Part shown: piece by piece, positions 1 to 9,632 of the stretch
How positions within the stretch are numbered: position 1 is the first letter of the stretch
Layout of the letters: every line of letters begins with the position of its first letter
Assembly (NCBI GenBank): GCA_023386585.1
Contig: JAEWJM010000025.1
Coordinates: forward strand, 143,125 to 207,124
Reading direction: 5' to 3'
Length of the DNA: 64,000 nucleotides
Source of the DNA: Bacteroidota bacterium
GTDB taxonomy: Bacteria; Bacteroidota; Bacteroidia; Flavobacteriales; Flavobacteriaceae
Program-made: the position numbers and the translations under genes
Notes under the pieces: model-generated
Databases searched by the model: none
Told to the model about the DNA's origin: nothing
Seen by the model: the letters and a program-made list of their open reading frames with translations, nothing else

Positions 1-681
1 ATTTTCAGGATGACGACCGCATTGGTTTCGGTACAATGGAATCCATTCAGCGACTTCATGCAAACGCCAACCGGGCGCATCGAAATGGAAAAGCGCTTTC
101 CGAAGTTCACTTTTCAATTTACAAAATCGATCCCGGGATTATTTAAAAACGATTTTGATTTCGGAAAGATCGACTTTCGCGCTGAATACGAAAAGAAGTT
201 CCTAAACGGACAGCGCTCGTCGGTGTTGGTTGAAGCCGGCTATGCGTTTGGCGACACGCCGCTGACACATCTGTATAACACTTCGCCAAACAACCTGACG
301 AAAGATCATTTGCTCCAGCGAATTACGATTGCGGGAAAGAACAGCTTTGAAACTATGTATTTCAATGAATTCTTCTCGAGTCAGTATATCAAGCTGCAGT
401 TGAAACACGGACTCAAAAAAATGTTGATTTCGCACAAGGTTAAGCCGGTCCTGGTGTTGGTGTCGCGGATGGCTTGGGGCGACATGAAACATCCGGAGCA
501 GCATATCGGGATTGATTACAAAACCCTGGAAAAAGGATTTTTCGAATCTGGAATCGAATTGAACCAGATTTACAAAGGTTTCGGGTTGTCCGGTTTTTAC
601 AGATACGGACCTTACCAATTGCCAAAATTTGAAGACAACCTTTCGGTAAAAATCAGCTTTATATTGAATTTCGGGTTGTGA
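1..681 (+). CDS. C-terminal part of a DUF5686-type outer-membrane protein (5' truncated)
   Basis: The reading frame is open to the first base of the window, so the ATG at position 10 is probably internal and this is the last 226 residues of a larger protein. The visible part alternates polar and hydrophobic residues with many aromatics, as in beta-barrel strands, and ends in FILNFGL with a typical hydrophobic C-terminus. Strings such as SGFYRYGPYQLPKFEDNLSV recall the C-terminal region of Bacteroidota proteins that join a carboxypeptidase-like regulatory domain to DUF5686. Function is unknown; location in the outer membrane is inferred. It runs convergently into the SMR gene with no gap. Confidence 0.65.
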   Translation: MFRMTTALVSVQWNPFSDFMQTPTGRIEMEKRFPKFTFQFTKSIPGLFKNDFDFGKIDFRAEYEKKFLNGQRSSVLVEAGYAFGDTPLTHLYNTSPNNLTKDHLLQRITIAGKNSFETMYFNEFFSSQYIKLQLKHGLKKMLISHKVKPVLVLVSRMAWGDMKHPEQHIGIDYKTLEKGFFESGIELNQIYKGFGLSGFYRYGPYQLPKFEDNLSVKISFILNFGL

Positions 682-1011
682 TCAGGAAGCGCTTACGGCT
701 TTCAAACCAACAATCGAAACGATCAGCGTAGTCAGGAAAAATAATCGCCAAAATGTCGCAGGCTCGCGAAAGATAAAAATCCCAACCAAAACCGTCCCGA
801 CAGCGCCAATTCCCGTCCACACGGCGTAAGCGGTTCCAATCGGCAATGTTTGTGTAGCTTTATAAAGCAGCAGCATGCTGATGGTCAGGAAAACCAGGAA
901 GCCCAGCATCCAATACAGCCATACCGAGCCGGTCAGGCCTTTCGCTTTGCCGAGGCAGAATGCAAATCCAACCTCACAAAAACCCGCGATGATCAACAGC
1001 ATCCAGTTCAT
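682..1011 (-). CDS. sugE: SMR-family exporter, SugE/Gdx-like
   Basis: A 109-residue protein with four membrane helices, the usual SMR length. The essential membrane glutamate is Glu13 (AGFCEVGFAF), and the second half holds GTAYAVWTGIGAVGTVLVGI, which matches the SugE/Gdx subgroup rather than EmrE. Members of this subgroup export guanidinium or small quaternary ammonium compounds by proton antiport as antiparallel dimers in the inner membrane. Its start overlaps the stop of the antiporter gene by four bases (ATGA), so the two are probably co-transcribed and translationally coupled. The substrate cannot be settled from sequence. Confidence 0.85.
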   Translation of the reverse strand: MNWMLLIIAGFCEVGFAFCLGKAKGLTGSVWLYWMLGFLVFLTISMLLLYKATQTLPIGTAYAVWTGIGAVGTVLVGIFIFREPATFWRLFFLTTLIVSIVGLKAVSAS

Positions 1012-3278
1012 GGCCTGATAATTAATACCGACGGAATGTTACTGAGCCAAACGCTCTGCGAGTCAACCAGCCTTTTCCAACTTTCGAGGCTTACGATCAT
1101 AATATCCTGGCTGATCAGGAAATCGCGTTTCATTATTCTTTCTTCCATTATGGAAACGTTCGCAGTTCCCTGAGAAAGTTCGTCAATGCTTTCGGCAATG
1201 TCGGCGTTCTTGCTGATCGCATCGTTAGGATCGACAAACGTGATCGCAGAATCGTTGTTCTTTACAAGCCTGCGCGCGAAATCAATTAGAAATGCATCGC
1301 CAGGATTGAAGATCGGAATGAATACGTTCTCTACCTTTTGCAGATTCTTATCAACCAAAATTCCGACGGGCATTTTGCTTTTGGTAACAATCATTCGCGT
1401 ACGTTCGTCGAACGGCGAATTTTCAAACAGGCCTTCTTTCCCGGTGAATTTGTCTATAAGCCGGTCAGGGTTGATAATTCGCGTTGTATAGCCAAGCAGT
1501 TTTCCGAGAATGGTTCCTTCGAAAATCGATTGCCCTAGCCCGATGAGCAGCAAATCGTATTCGCCTTGATTTGCGATATCGATAATATCGGCATCAATAT
1601 CATTTGAAGCTTTAAAGAGCGTAACAATTTTTTGATTCAAGACTTCCGATTCGGCAATCACCGGTTCGAAGCTTTTCTTTTCGTGATCTTCCAGGTCGAA
1701 AGTGTGGATTTCGGCGCTTCGTGCGAGGTGCATTGCGGTAATAAGCGTGTCCTTCGTTTCTTTTCGAACCAGGCTGTTTGCAAGCCGAAGCAACGCTTTT
1801 CCCTTGTCGGAATTCCCGAACGAGACAAGAATTTTGAATGTTTTGCCTGTTTGCTGCACCTCTTCGGGAATAATGGCGCTCCGCGTTTTAAAGATCAGGT
1901 TGATAAGATCCAGTGCCGGGCCGGTCATCAAGGTCGTGAGCAGCGCCATGATAACCATCATGGTAAAAACTTCGGTCGTTAAGACACCCAGATCGTAACC
2001 GATGTTAAGGACGACAAGCTCCATAAGTCCGCGCGTGTTCATCAAAGCGCCAATGGTTAGGCTGTCGCGCCACGATTGGCCGGTGAATTTTGCCGCGGCC
2101 GCGCTTCCGAAGAACTTTCCGGCAACGGCGACCATTATGATCAATGCGGTAACCTTCAGCAAATAAGGATCGTTGATTAGCCCGATCTCAGTCCGAAGGC
2201 CGGTGAAAACAAAAAACAACGGCAAGAGAAGTATAACGGCAACATCTTCGACCTTTCCGATAATGATGCTGCGGAAGCGCGCATTCTCAGGCATGATCGC
2301 CCCGGCCATAAATGCCCCGAATAAAGCGTGAATTCCGATGACTTCGCTCGCGTAAGCCGAAATGATGAGTGTCAGAAAGAAGATCGCAACCACCGGCTTA
2401 TCGAGGCTTTCGCGGGAATGTTTGAGCTCGCCAACCCTTTTCAGGAACGGCCGCACTACGTTAAGCATAATTATCACGTAGGCAATCGCCATCCCGATTA
2501 TATAAAGCGAGCTAATGAAAGAACCGGCCTTAACAATGGCAATTACTGCAGCCAATATGCACCATGCAGTAATATCGTCGGCGGCGGCGCAGGTAATGAC
2601 GATCGTCCCGAGCTTTGTGCGCTGGATGCCGCGTTCCTGAACTATTCTCGCCAATACCGGAAAGGCAGTTATGCTCATTGCGATTCCGAGGAAAAGTGCG
2701 AAGGATGCAAATTCGACATTGGCGGGTGCGAACCGGTGATAGATAAGATATGCAAGGCCAATTCCCAGTGAAAAAGGTATGATGATGCTGGCATGACTGA
2801 TCACAACGGCGTCGTTGGCCTTGTTTTTCAGCGCTTTCAGATCAAGCTCCATTCCGATGACGAACATGAAAAGTATCAATCCGATCTGGCTCAGGAACTG
2901 AAGGTTTGGCAACGATTCGACCGGGAAAAGCATGTGCGAAAATTCGGGATAAAAATGCCCGACCAGCGATGGCCCGAGGACAATTCCGGCGATCATTTCA
3001 CCAATAACGGTTGGTTGTCCAATCTTGCGGAAAAGCCATCCAAAAAACCTCGCTACAAAAATGATCGTCACGATTTGAGCTAACAAAATGGCCAGCGGAT
3101 GCTGCAGGTTGTGCGCCATCGACTCGCAAAATTCGGTCCACTGCGGCTTTCCCGGCGGCTTGCTAATAATGTTTCGGCCTGCTTCCAGCAATTTGCCGCG
3201 TTCGAGGATAAGGTAAACGATGACCGAGAAGCTACCCGTTACCAAAATGTAAAAGATGGAATTCCTAAGATTCTTCAT
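1008..3278 (-). CDS. CPA2-type cation/proton antiporter with C-terminal Usp-like domain
   Basis: A 756-residue inner-membrane protein. One N-terminal helix (about residues 8-28) precedes a roughly 12-helix antiporter core (about 60-465) with typical CPA2 stretches such as GEMIAGIVLGPSLVGHFYPE and FAAFMAGAIMPE-like loops. The remaining ~270 cytoplasmic residues (from ITFLVSFGNSDKGKALLRLA-like sequence onward) resemble tandem universal-stress-protein folds, the layout of bacterial NhaS3/KefB-like and CHX-like exchangers. It would exchange Na+ or K+ for H+. It is the first gene of a two-gene unit with the SMR exporter. Ion specificity is not predictable. Confidence 0.85.
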   Translation of the reverse strand: MKNLRNSIFYILVTGSFSVIVYLILERGKLLEAGRNIISKPPGKPQWTEFCESMAHNLQHPLAILLAQIVTIIFVARFFGWLFRKIGQPTVIGEMIAGIVLGPSLVGHFYPEFSHMLFPVESLPNLQFLSQIGLILFMFVIGMELDLKALKNKANDAVVISHASIIIPFSLGIGLAYLIYHRFAPANVEFASFALFLGIAMSITAFPVLARIVQERGIQRTKLGTIVITCAAADDITAWCILAAVIAIVKAGSFISSLYIIGMAIAYVIIMLNVVRPFLKRVGELKHSRESLDKPVVAIFFLTLIISAYASEVIGIHALFGAFMAGAIMPENARFRSIIIGKVEDVAVILLLPLFFVFTGLRTEIGLINDPYLLKVTALIIMVAVAGKFFGSAAAAKFTGQSWRDSLTIGALMNTRGLMELVVLNIGYDLGVLTTEVFTMMVIMALLTTLMTGPALDLINLIFKTRSAIIPEEVQQTGKTFKILVSFGNSDKGKALLRLANSLVRKETKDTLITAMHLARSAEIHTFDLEDHEKKSFEPVIAESEVLNQKIVTLFKASNDIDADIIDIANQGEYDLLLIGLGQSIFEGTILGKLLGYTTRIINPDRLIDKFTGKEGLFENSPFDERTRMIVTKSKMPVGILVDKNLQKVENVFIPIFNPGDAFLIDFARRLVKNNDSAITFVDPNDAISKNADIAESIDELSQGTANVSIMEERIMKRDFLISQDIMIVSLESWKRLVDSQSVWLSNIPSVLIIRP

Positions 3279-3315
3279 TATAAAAAGTAGCTATTGTCCT
3301 GCAAAGTTGGCGGGT

Positions 3316-3323
3316 CAAATATA
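3316..3323 (-). promoter_or_regulatory. Putative -7 element (TATATTTG) for the antiporter gene
   Basis: The minus strand reads TATATTTG, an exact match to the Bacteroidota -7 consensus TAnnTTTG, 38 bp before the start codon. A second weaker match, CAACTTTG, lies at 3302-3309. No -33 element is clear. Confidence 0.45.
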
Positions 3324-3436
3324 TAAAATACAAGTGTACGGCAGAGAGATGGGCGAAATTAAAAGAAGAAACAAAAATGTTCGTTCACAGTACAACAAAA
3401 TCGCCTCAGAACGTCCCAAAATAGTAGCTGATTCGC

Positions 3437-3444
3437 TACCTTTG
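3437..3444 (+). promoter_or_regulatory. Putative -7 element (TACCTTTG) for the RND exporter gene
   Basis: TACCTTTG matches the Bacteroidota -7 consensus TAnnTTTG and lies 19 bp before the ATG at 3463. It implies a very short leader. No clear -33 TTTG is seen. Confidence 0.5.
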
Positions 3445-3462
3445 CGCCCGTAAAATCTCACG

Positions 3463-5841
3463 ATGGCGAAGGGTTTCAGTCTCGGATTTTGGGAAGCGGT
3501 TGCAAGGATCATCCTCAAGAACCGAATTTTCATTCTGGGAATCATTGCGGTACTCACAATTTTCCTTGGTTTCCAATGGAAAAACCTCCGCATGACGTAT
3601 AGCGAAGCGAACCTGCTTCCGCAGCAACACATTGCGAACCGCGAATACAGGGAATTCCTTTCGAAGTTTGGCGAAGAAGGCAACCTGATCGTAATCGGGG
3701 TAAAAGACGATGCCTTTTTTACGCCAAAAGCGTATTCGGCGTGGAATGAACTGATGAGCGGACTCAAAAACAGCCGTGAAATCGACCTTGTCGTGTCGCT
3801 CAACGATCTGAAAAAACTGGAAAAGGACACCGTTGCCCAGAAGTTCAGCATGGTGCCGCTGATCGACCAGCAGAAAACATCCGATGAAGCGTACTTAAAG
3901 AAAATCAAGACCGAGCTGTTTGAAAAGCTGCCCTTTTACCAGGGATTGCTTTTTAGTAAGGAGTCAGGAAGCATCCGCTCGGCGGTTTATCTGAACAAGA
4001 AAATCGTCAATACCGAGGCCCGAAAGACTTTCATAATCAACAACCTGCTTCCGAAGATCGACAAGTTTGAAAAAACAACAAACATCGATCTCAAGGTTTC
4101 GGGAATGCCGTATATCAGGACGATCAATGCCGAGGACATGAAGGGTGAGATCGGACTCTTCATCGGTGCGGCGCTACTAACGGTTTCGGTTATTTTCTTT
4201 TTCTTCTTCCGCTCCTACCGTGCGACGTTTATTTCAATTTGCATTCTTCTCGTTGGCGTTGTCTGGTCGTTCGGAACGCTGGGCCTTTTCCACTATAAGA
4301 TCACGATATTGACCGCGATCATTCCGCCGCTGATCATCGTGATCGGAATAACAAATTGCATTTTCCTGATCAATAAATACCAACAGGAAATAAAGATCCA
4401 TAACAACCAGGCGAAGGCATTGCAGCGCGTGATCTCAAAAATTGGCGTTTCGACGCTTATGACCAACATGACCACCGCCATGGGATTTGCGACGTTCATG
4501 ATTACCGGAAATGACCTGTTATTCGAATTTGGTCTCGTGACATCGCTGAATGTGATTTCTGTTTACCTGCTGACGCTGGCTGTAGTACCGATTGTGTACA
4601 GCTTTATGTCGGTTCCCAAGGAAAAGCACTTGTACCATCTCAGCCGGAATTACATTTCGTCGCTGCTCGATTGGGTCCAAAATACTGTCAGATACCGGCG
4701 AAGCGTAATTTATACGATTTACGGGTTGCTGCTCGTATTTAGCGTGATTGGGATTTCGCGGATGAAGATTTCCGGAAGCCTTATCGGGGAAATGCCTAAG
4801 TCGGCTGCCTTCTTTAAAGACATTTTATTTTTCGAGAAGGAATTCAACGGAGTGATGCCGCTTGAGATCATGATCCATTCGAAGAAAGGAAAAGTGGTCA
4901 CGCCGAAGACCATCGCGAAAATGGAGGAACTTCAGCAGACCATTTCCAAAATTCCGGAGCTGTCCGATCCGGTTTCGAGCGTCAATTTCGCAAAATACCT
5001 TAACCAGGCTTACTACAACGGAAATCCGGATTTCTACCGGCTGCCAACGACCCAGGAGCAGACATTCGTACTGTCGTATGCCAAGAGCATGCTTAAAAGC
5101 AAAGGCAAAGGCGACAACCTGATGAAAAGTTATGTTGACAGCACCGGCCACTACGCGCGGATAACGACCTTTATGAAAGATATCGGTACCGATAAAATGG
5201 CGCTGATCGAAAAAAAGCTGCACGACCGGATAAAGACAATTTTCCCGGCTGATCGGTATGAAGTTACGCTGACGGGAAAAGCGCTGGTTTTTCAGAAGGG
5301 CACATCGTATTTGGTGGACAACCTGATCGAGTCGCTGGTTTTCGCGATCTTCATGATCGCGGCGCTGATGCTATATATGTTCCGCTCGCTGAAGATGATC
5401 CTGACTTCGGTCATTACGAACATCTTGCCGCTTTGCATCACTTCAGGCCTGATGGGCTACCTCGAAATTCCGCTGAAGCCATCGACGATCCTCGTGTTTA
5501 GTATTGCTTTTGGGATTTCGGTCGACAACGCAATCCAGTTTATGGCAAAATACCGGCACGATTTGATAGCCAACAACGGTAAAGTCAGGAAGTCGGTGAT
5601 GAGCGCCATCAGGGAAACCGGAATAAGTACGTTTTACACATCGGTTGTGCTGATCTTCGGGTTTGCAACCTTCACGCTCTCGAGCTTTGGCGGAACGATC
5701 GCCTTGGGCGGACTCATATCAGGAACGTTGCTTTTTGCGATGTTCGCGAATTTGCTAGTGCTTCCGTCGCTGGTGCTGACTTTTGAAAAGAAGCGTCTTT
5801 CCAAGGAAGAGCTGGTTAACGACGAAATTATCGTGGATTGA
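3463..5841 (+). CDS. MMPL/RND-superfamily exporter
   Basis: A 792-residue inner-membrane protein with the two-fold RND layout: one helix, a large periplasmic loop (about 50-220), five helices, a second helix near 410, a second periplasmic loop (about 440-610) and five more helices. The first repeat holds ILTAIIPPLIIVIGITNCIF and the second SIAFGISVDNAIQFMAKY; the latter carries the GxxxD-type proton-relay aspartate typical of hydrophobe/lipid exporters of the MMPL and sterol-sensing type. No membrane-fusion or TolC partner lies nearby, which fits a stand-alone lipid or hopanoid exporter. Substrate unknown. Confidence 0.85.
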   Translation: MAKGFSLGFWEAVARIILKNRIFILGIIAVLTIFLGFQWKNLRMTYSEANLLPQQHIANREYREFLSKFGEEGNLIVIGVKDDAFFTPKAYSAWNELMSGLKNSREIDLVVSLNDLKKLEKDTVAQKFSMVPLIDQQKTSDEAYLKKIKTELFEKLPFYQGLLFSKESGSIRSAVYLNKKIVNTEARKTFIINNLLPKIDKFEKTTNIDLKVSGMPYIRTINAEDMKGEIGLFIGAALLTVSVIFFFFFRSYRATFISICILLVGVVWSFGTLGLFHYKITILTAIIPPLIIVIGITNCIFLINKYQQEIKIHNNQAKALQRVISKIGVSTLMTNMTTAMGFATFMITGNDLLFEFGLVTSLNVISVYLLTLAVVPIVYSFMSVPKEKHLYHLSRNYISSLLDWVQNTVRYRRSVIYTIYGLLLVFSVIGISRMKISGSLIGEMPKSAAFFKDILFFEKEFNGVMPLEIMIHSKKGKVVTPKTIAKMEELQQTISKIPELSDPVSSVNFAKYLNQAYYNGNPDFYRLPTTQEQTFVLSYAKSMLKSKGKGDNLMKSYVDSTGHYARITTFMKDIGTDKMALIEKKLHDRIKTIFPADRYEVTLTGKALVFQKGTSYLVDNLIESLVFAIFMIAALMLYMFRSLKMILTSVITNILPLCITSGLMGYLEIPLKPSTILVFSIAFGISVDNAIQFMAKYRHDLIANNGKVRKSVMSAIRETGISTFYTSVVLIFGFATFTLSSFGGTIALGGLISGTLLFAMFANLLVLPSLVLTFEKKRLSKEELVNDEIIVD

Positions 5842-5877
5842 CCGCGTTAGGGATAGCAGCGGAAATTTTTTGTGGCA

Positions 5878-5910
5878 AAACCTCAAAGGTTTTGAAAACC
5901 TTTGAGGTTT
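5878..5910. repeat. Perfect 16-bp inverted repeat with one-base centre
   Basis: AAACCTCAAAGGTTTT (5878-5893) and AAAACCTTTGAGGTTT (5895-5910) are perfect reverse complements around a single G. It sits in the 181-bp gap between the RND exporter and asnS. No T-run follows on either strand, so it is not a clear intrinsic terminator. It may be a dispersed palindrome or a folded 3' end. Confidence 0.7.
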
Positions 5911-5992
5911 AACAAAAGATTGAAGCGAATAGCCCGGCCCGGGCAGTGCGCAGGACGGTGCGAAAAGGCAACGCCCAAAACACCTGAATAAT

Positions 5993-6000
5993 TATATTTG
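5993..6000 (+). promoter_or_regulatory. Putative -7 element (TATATTTG) for asnS
   Basis: TATATTTG is an exact TAnnTTTG match 22 bp before the asnS start codon at 6023. A -33 TTTG is not obvious. Confidence 0.5.
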
Positions 6001-6022
6001 CATTTAAAATTCCATCAAGGAA

Positions 6023-7456
6023 ATGAAACACACGAAGATAAAAGAGCTTTTGACTGCCGATTCGCCGCGTGGCGAAGTGACCGTAAAAGGTTGGGTACGC
6101 ACTTTCCGCAACAGCCAGTTTGTAGCGCTGAACGACGGATCGACGATCAATAACATTCAGTGCGTAGTGGATTTTGAAAATACTCCCGAAGAAAAGCTGA
6201 AGCGCATCACGACCGGGGCGGCGCTTGTGATGACCGGTGAACATGTTGAAAGCAAGGGCGCGGGACAAAAATATGAAATCCAGGTTGCAGCCTTTGAAAT
6301 CCTCGGCGATTCCGACCCGGAAAAATTCCCGATGCAGCCTAAAAAACACTCGCTTGAATTCCTTCGTGAGAATGCGCACCTACGCGTGAGGACGAATGCT
6401 TTTGGCGCGATCATGCGCGTGCGCTCCGTTTTGTCGTTTGCCGTGCATAAATATTTTCAGGACAAAGGATTTGTCTACGTCAATACGCCTGTGATTACCG
6501 GTGCCGATGCAGAAGGCGCGGGCGAAATGTTCCAGGTGACGGCGCTTCCGCTGGATAAACTGCCAAAAACTGACGACGGCGCAATCAACTACCGCGAAGA
6601 TTTCTTTGAAAAACATACGAACCTGACCGTTTCGGGCCAACTTGAAGCCGAAACTTATGCAATGGCACTTGGCCAGGTTTATACTTTCGGACCAACATTC
6701 CGGGCCGAGAATTCAAATACATCACGGCATCTTGCCGAGTTTTGGATGATTGAGCCGGAAGTCGCATTCAACGATCTTGATGACAACATGGACCTCGCCG
6801 AGGATTTCATCCGGTATGTGGTGAAATACGCGTTGGACAATTGTGCCGACGACCTGAAGTTCCTCGAGTCGCGCCTCATTGATGAAGAGAAGTCGAAACC
6901 ACAGGCGGAGCGTAGTGAAATGACCCTTCTGGAGAAACTGAATTTCGTACTTGAAAACAATTTCAAACGGGTTTCCTATACCGAAGCGATCGACATACTT
7001 AGGAACTCAAAGCCAAACAAAAACAAGAAGTTCCAATTCGCAATCGACGAATGGGGCGCAGACCTCCAAAGCGAGCACGAGCGTTTCCTGGTGGAGAAGC
7101 ATTTTAAATGTCCGGTGATTCTTTACGACTATCCGGCCAACATCAAGGCGTTCTACATGCGGTTGAATGAAGACGGAAAAACGGTCCGGGCAATGGATAT
7201 TTTATTTCCGGGAATCGGTGAAATCGTAGGCGGATCGCAGCGTGAAGAGCGTTACGACGTGCTCGTTGAAAAAATGCAAAAACTCGGAATCGACGAAAAA
7301 GAACTTTGGTGGTATCTCGATACGCGGCGCTTCGGAACGGCTGTGCATTCGGGCTTCGGCCTCGGATTTGAGCGACTCGTTCTTTTCGTGACCGGAATGG
7401 GCAACATCCGCGACGTAATTCCGTTTCCGCGTACACCGGGCAATGCGGAGTTCTAA
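6023..7456 (+). CDS. asnS: Asparaginyl-tRNA synthetase
   Basis: A 477-residue class IIb aminoacyl-tRNA synthetase that charges tRNA-Asn. The N-terminal OB-fold anticodon-binding domain (about 15-110) starts with VTVKGWVRTFRNSQFVAL. Motif 2 is in TFGPTFRAENSNTSRHLAEF and motif 3 in GFGLGFERLVLFVTGMGNIR with the C-terminal PFPRTPGNAEF ending that is usual for AsnS. Length is normal. Neighbours rpoN and a PorT-like gene form a gene order familiar from Flavobacteriia. Confidence 0.97.
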   Translation: MKHTKIKELLTADSPRGEVTVKGWVRTFRNSQFVALNDGSTINNIQCVVDFENTPEEKLKRITTGAALVMTGEHVESKGAGQKYEIQVAAFEILGDSDPEKFPMQPKKHSLEFLRENAHLRVRTNAFGAIMRVRSVLSFAVHKYFQDKGFVYVNTPVITGADAEGAGEMFQVTALPLDKLPKTDDGAINYREDFFEKHTNLTVSGQLEAETYAMALGQVYTFGPTFRAENSNTSRHLAEFWMIEPEVAFNDLDDNMDLAEDFIRYVVKYALDNCADDLKFLESRLIDEEKSKPQAERSEMTLLEKLNFVLENNFKRVSYTEAIDILRNSKPNKNKKFQFAIDEWGADLQSEHERFLVEKHFKCPVILYDYPANIKAFYMRLNEDGKTVRAMDILFPGIGEIVGGSQREERYDVLVEKMQKLGIDEKELWWYLDTRRFGTAVHSGFGLGFERLVLFVTGMGNIRDVIPFPRTPGNAEF

Positions 7457-7471
7457 TATTGGTTAAAGTTT

Positions 7472-7520
7472 AAGGTTTAAAGTTTGCAAAACCACGCAAC
7501 AACTTTTAACTTTAAACCTT
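7472..7520 (+). terminator. Hairpin between asnS and rpoN
   Basis: AAGGTTTAAAGTT (7472-7484) pairs perfectly with AACTTTAAACCTT (7508-7520) across a 23-base loop. The stem is AT-rich and has no strong T-run, so a weak terminator or an mRNA 3'-end structure for asnS is possible but not certain. Confidence 0.35.
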
Positions 7521-7543
7521 GAATTTTAAACCAGATTGTCCGA

Positions 7544-9016
7544 ATGCTCAAGCAATCCCTCAACCTAAAGCTTTCCCAAAAGCTGTCTCCGCAGCAAATT
7601 CAGTTGATGAAGCTCATCCAGCTTCCAACGCAGGCTTTCGAACAGCGGATTAAGGAAGAAATGAACGACAATCCCGCGCTCGAAGCAGGACGTGAAGAGG
7701 ACGAAGAATCCGAAAATGACGAGTTTGAAAACGAAGAAGAATTCGACGATTATGACGACCACGAAGAGGATCGCATAGAAGCCGAAGACATTAACATCGA
7801 CGAATACCTCAGCAACGACGAAACGCCCGACTACAAGCTTTCGGCGAACAACTACAGCGACGACGACGAAATCCGCGAAACGCCATTGGCCGCGCCGGTT
7901 ACCTTCCACCAGGATTTACTGAACCAACTCAATACTTTTATCCTTTCCGAAAACGATCGGGAAATCGCCGAGTTCCTCGTCGGATCGATCGACGACATGG
8001 GTTATATCCGCCGAAGCATTCCGGATATTGTTGATGACATGGCGTTTACGCAGGGAATTTACACCGACGAGAAAAATGTGCTGCGGATCATGAACATCAT
8101 CCACGAGCTGGAACCGCCCGGAGTTGGCGCGCGCGACCTTCAGGAATGTTTGCTGCTGCAGCTAAAGCACAAAACTCCTACGGAATTCGTTTCGCTTGCT
8201 ATTGACATCATCGAAAACCAATTCGAGGCATTTACCAGAAAGCATTACGACAAGCTTCAGCAGAAGTACGAGATTTCGCTTGACAAACTCAAAAGAGCGA
8301 TAGAAGAAATTGAAAAGCTGAATCCAAAACCCGGGAATTCATTCAGCGGAAATACAAAACTCATCGAGCATGTGGTTCCCGATTTTGCGATCCGGATCGT
8401 GGAGGGCGAGCTCGAGCTTACGCTAAACGGCAGAAACGCGCCGACACTTCACGTGAGCCGCGAGTATCAGGAGATGATGCAAACTTACAAGGAAGCGCGA
8501 GAGAAAACGACGGCACAGAAAGAAGCGGTGCAGTTCATCAAGCAAAAACTCGACTCGGCAAAATGGTTTATCGATGCAATCCGGCAACGGCAGGAAACGC
8601 TTTTTGTCACCATGAATGCCATCATGCAATACCAGCGCGAATATTTTCTGGATGGCGACGAAACCAAGCTCCGGCCGATGATCCTGAAAGATATCGCCGA
8701 TCGGGTTGGCCTCGACATTTCAACAATCTCAAGGGTTGCCAACAGCAAGTACGTTGAAACTCCATATGGAACAAAACTCATCAAGGAATTTTTCTCAGAG
8801 GCGATGAAAAACGACCAGGGAGAAGACGTTTCCACAATTGAAATAAAAAAAATCCTGCAGAACATTATTGAGGAAGAAGATAAGCAAAAGCCGTTGCCTG
8901 ACGACCAGCTTGCGCTATTGCTGAAGGAGAAAGGATATCCGATTGCGCGGCGGACAATTGCAAAGTACCGCGAGCAGCTTGACATTCCGGTGGCCCGGAT
9001 GCGCAGAAAAATCTAA
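7544..9016 (+). CDS. rpoN: RNA polymerase sigma-54 factor
   Basis: A 490-residue sigma-54. Region I is at the N-terminus (LKLSQKLSPQQIQLMKLIQL, Leu/Gln-rich, contacts the enhancer-binding ATPase). A very acidic region II follows (about 45-100). The core-binding domain spans about 110-300, the HTH is near 380 (ADRVGLDISTISRVANSKYV), and the RpoN box is near the C-terminus (ARRTIAKYREQL). No sigma-54 activator is in this window, and the promoters seen here are of the primary-sigma type. Confidence 0.95.
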   Translation: MLKQSLNLKLSQKLSPQQIQLMKLIQLPTQAFEQRIKEEMNDNPALEAGREEDEESENDEFENEEEFDDYDDHEEDRIEAEDINIDEYLSNDETPDYKLSANNYSDDDEIRETPLAAPVTFHQDLLNQLNTFILSENDREIAEFLVGSIDDMGYIRRSIPDIVDDMAFTQGIYTDEKNVLRIMNIIHELEPPGVGARDLQECLLLQLKHKTPTEFVSLAIDIIENQFEAFTRKHYDKLQQKYEISLDKLKRAIEEIEKLNPKPGNSFSGNTKLIEHVVPDFAIRIVEGELELTLNGRNAPTLHVSREYQEMMQTYKEAREKTTAQKEAVQFIKQKLDSAKWFIDAIRQRQETLFVTMNAIMQYQREYFLDGDETKLRPMILKDIADRVGLDISTISRVANSKYVETPYGTKLIKEFFSEAMKNDQGEDVSTIEIKKILQNIIEEEDKQKPLPDDQLALLLKEKGYPIARRTIAKYREQLDIPVARMRRKI

Positions 9017-9026
9017 ACTCCGCCTT

Positions 9027-9632
9027 TTGAAGAAAATACTTCCGTTTTTCTCCTATATTTTTCATCCGCTGCTGATTCCGCTTTTCGCGTGCTTTTATTA
9101 TTTCACTTACGACGACTCATTCCTTGCTTCGGGACAAAAATTTCTTGTGCTGGCGCAGTTTGCCATCATTACCTTTCTGATTCCGGTGGCGATTTATTTT
9201 CTGCTGCGTTCGATTGGAAAAATTGACTCTGTAATGGTCGAGAAAGTGTCCCAGCGCAAATTGCCGCTCGCGCTTCAGGCCGCGTTGGTTTACATTCTTG
9301 CGCATAACACGGTTACGCTCGAAGCCTTGCCGGAATTGTATTTTTTTCTGCTTTCCGTGATATTGAGCATTATTATCTCATTTGCTTTTCTTTTTCTCGA
9401 GATCAAGGTTAGCTTGCACCAATTGGGAACTGCCGGATTGCTATTCTTCCTTGTCGGATTGAGCATACACAACCAGGTCAACATTATCAATACGATTGCT
9501 TTCTGGCTGGTGGCAAACGGCTTTACCGCTTCTTCGCGATTGTACATGAAGGCGCACACGCCGCGCGAAATTGCAGCGGGATTTTTGGCGGGAATGCTTC
9601 CCCAGGTCGTGCTTTGGTATTTTTGGCTATAA
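9027..9632 (+). CDS. Multi-helix membrane protein, PAP2-like C-terminus
   Basis: About 201 residues with six or so hydrophobic segments. The frame is open upstream into rpoN (from 8943), but the extra residues there are not membrane-like, so the TTG at 9027, eleven bases after the rpoN stop, is the likely start. The C-terminal KAHTPREIAAGFLAGMLPQ resembles the last motif of PAP2-type phosphatases (SRxxxxxH-D-like region) as found in Bacteroidota membrane proteins next to rpoN, but the full catalytic set is not evident. Function unknown. It overlaps the tail of the PorT-like gene by six bases. Confidence 0.6.
   Translation: MKKILPFFSYIFHPLLIPLFACFYYFTYDDSFLASGQKFLVLAQFAIITFLIPVAIYFLLRSIGKIDSVMVEKVSQRKLPLALQAALVYILAHNTVTLEALPELYFFLLSVILSIIISFAFLFLEIKVSLHQLGTAGLLFFLVGLSIHNQVNIINTIAFWLVANGFTASSRLYMKAHTPREIAAGFLAGMLPQVVLWYFWL

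Noticed and set aside
8485..8985. 166-codon frame on the minus strand
   Set aside because: It is an antisense shadow of rpoN with no recognisable protein features; the same holds for other long opposite-strand frames such as 3315-3908 and 46202-46735.
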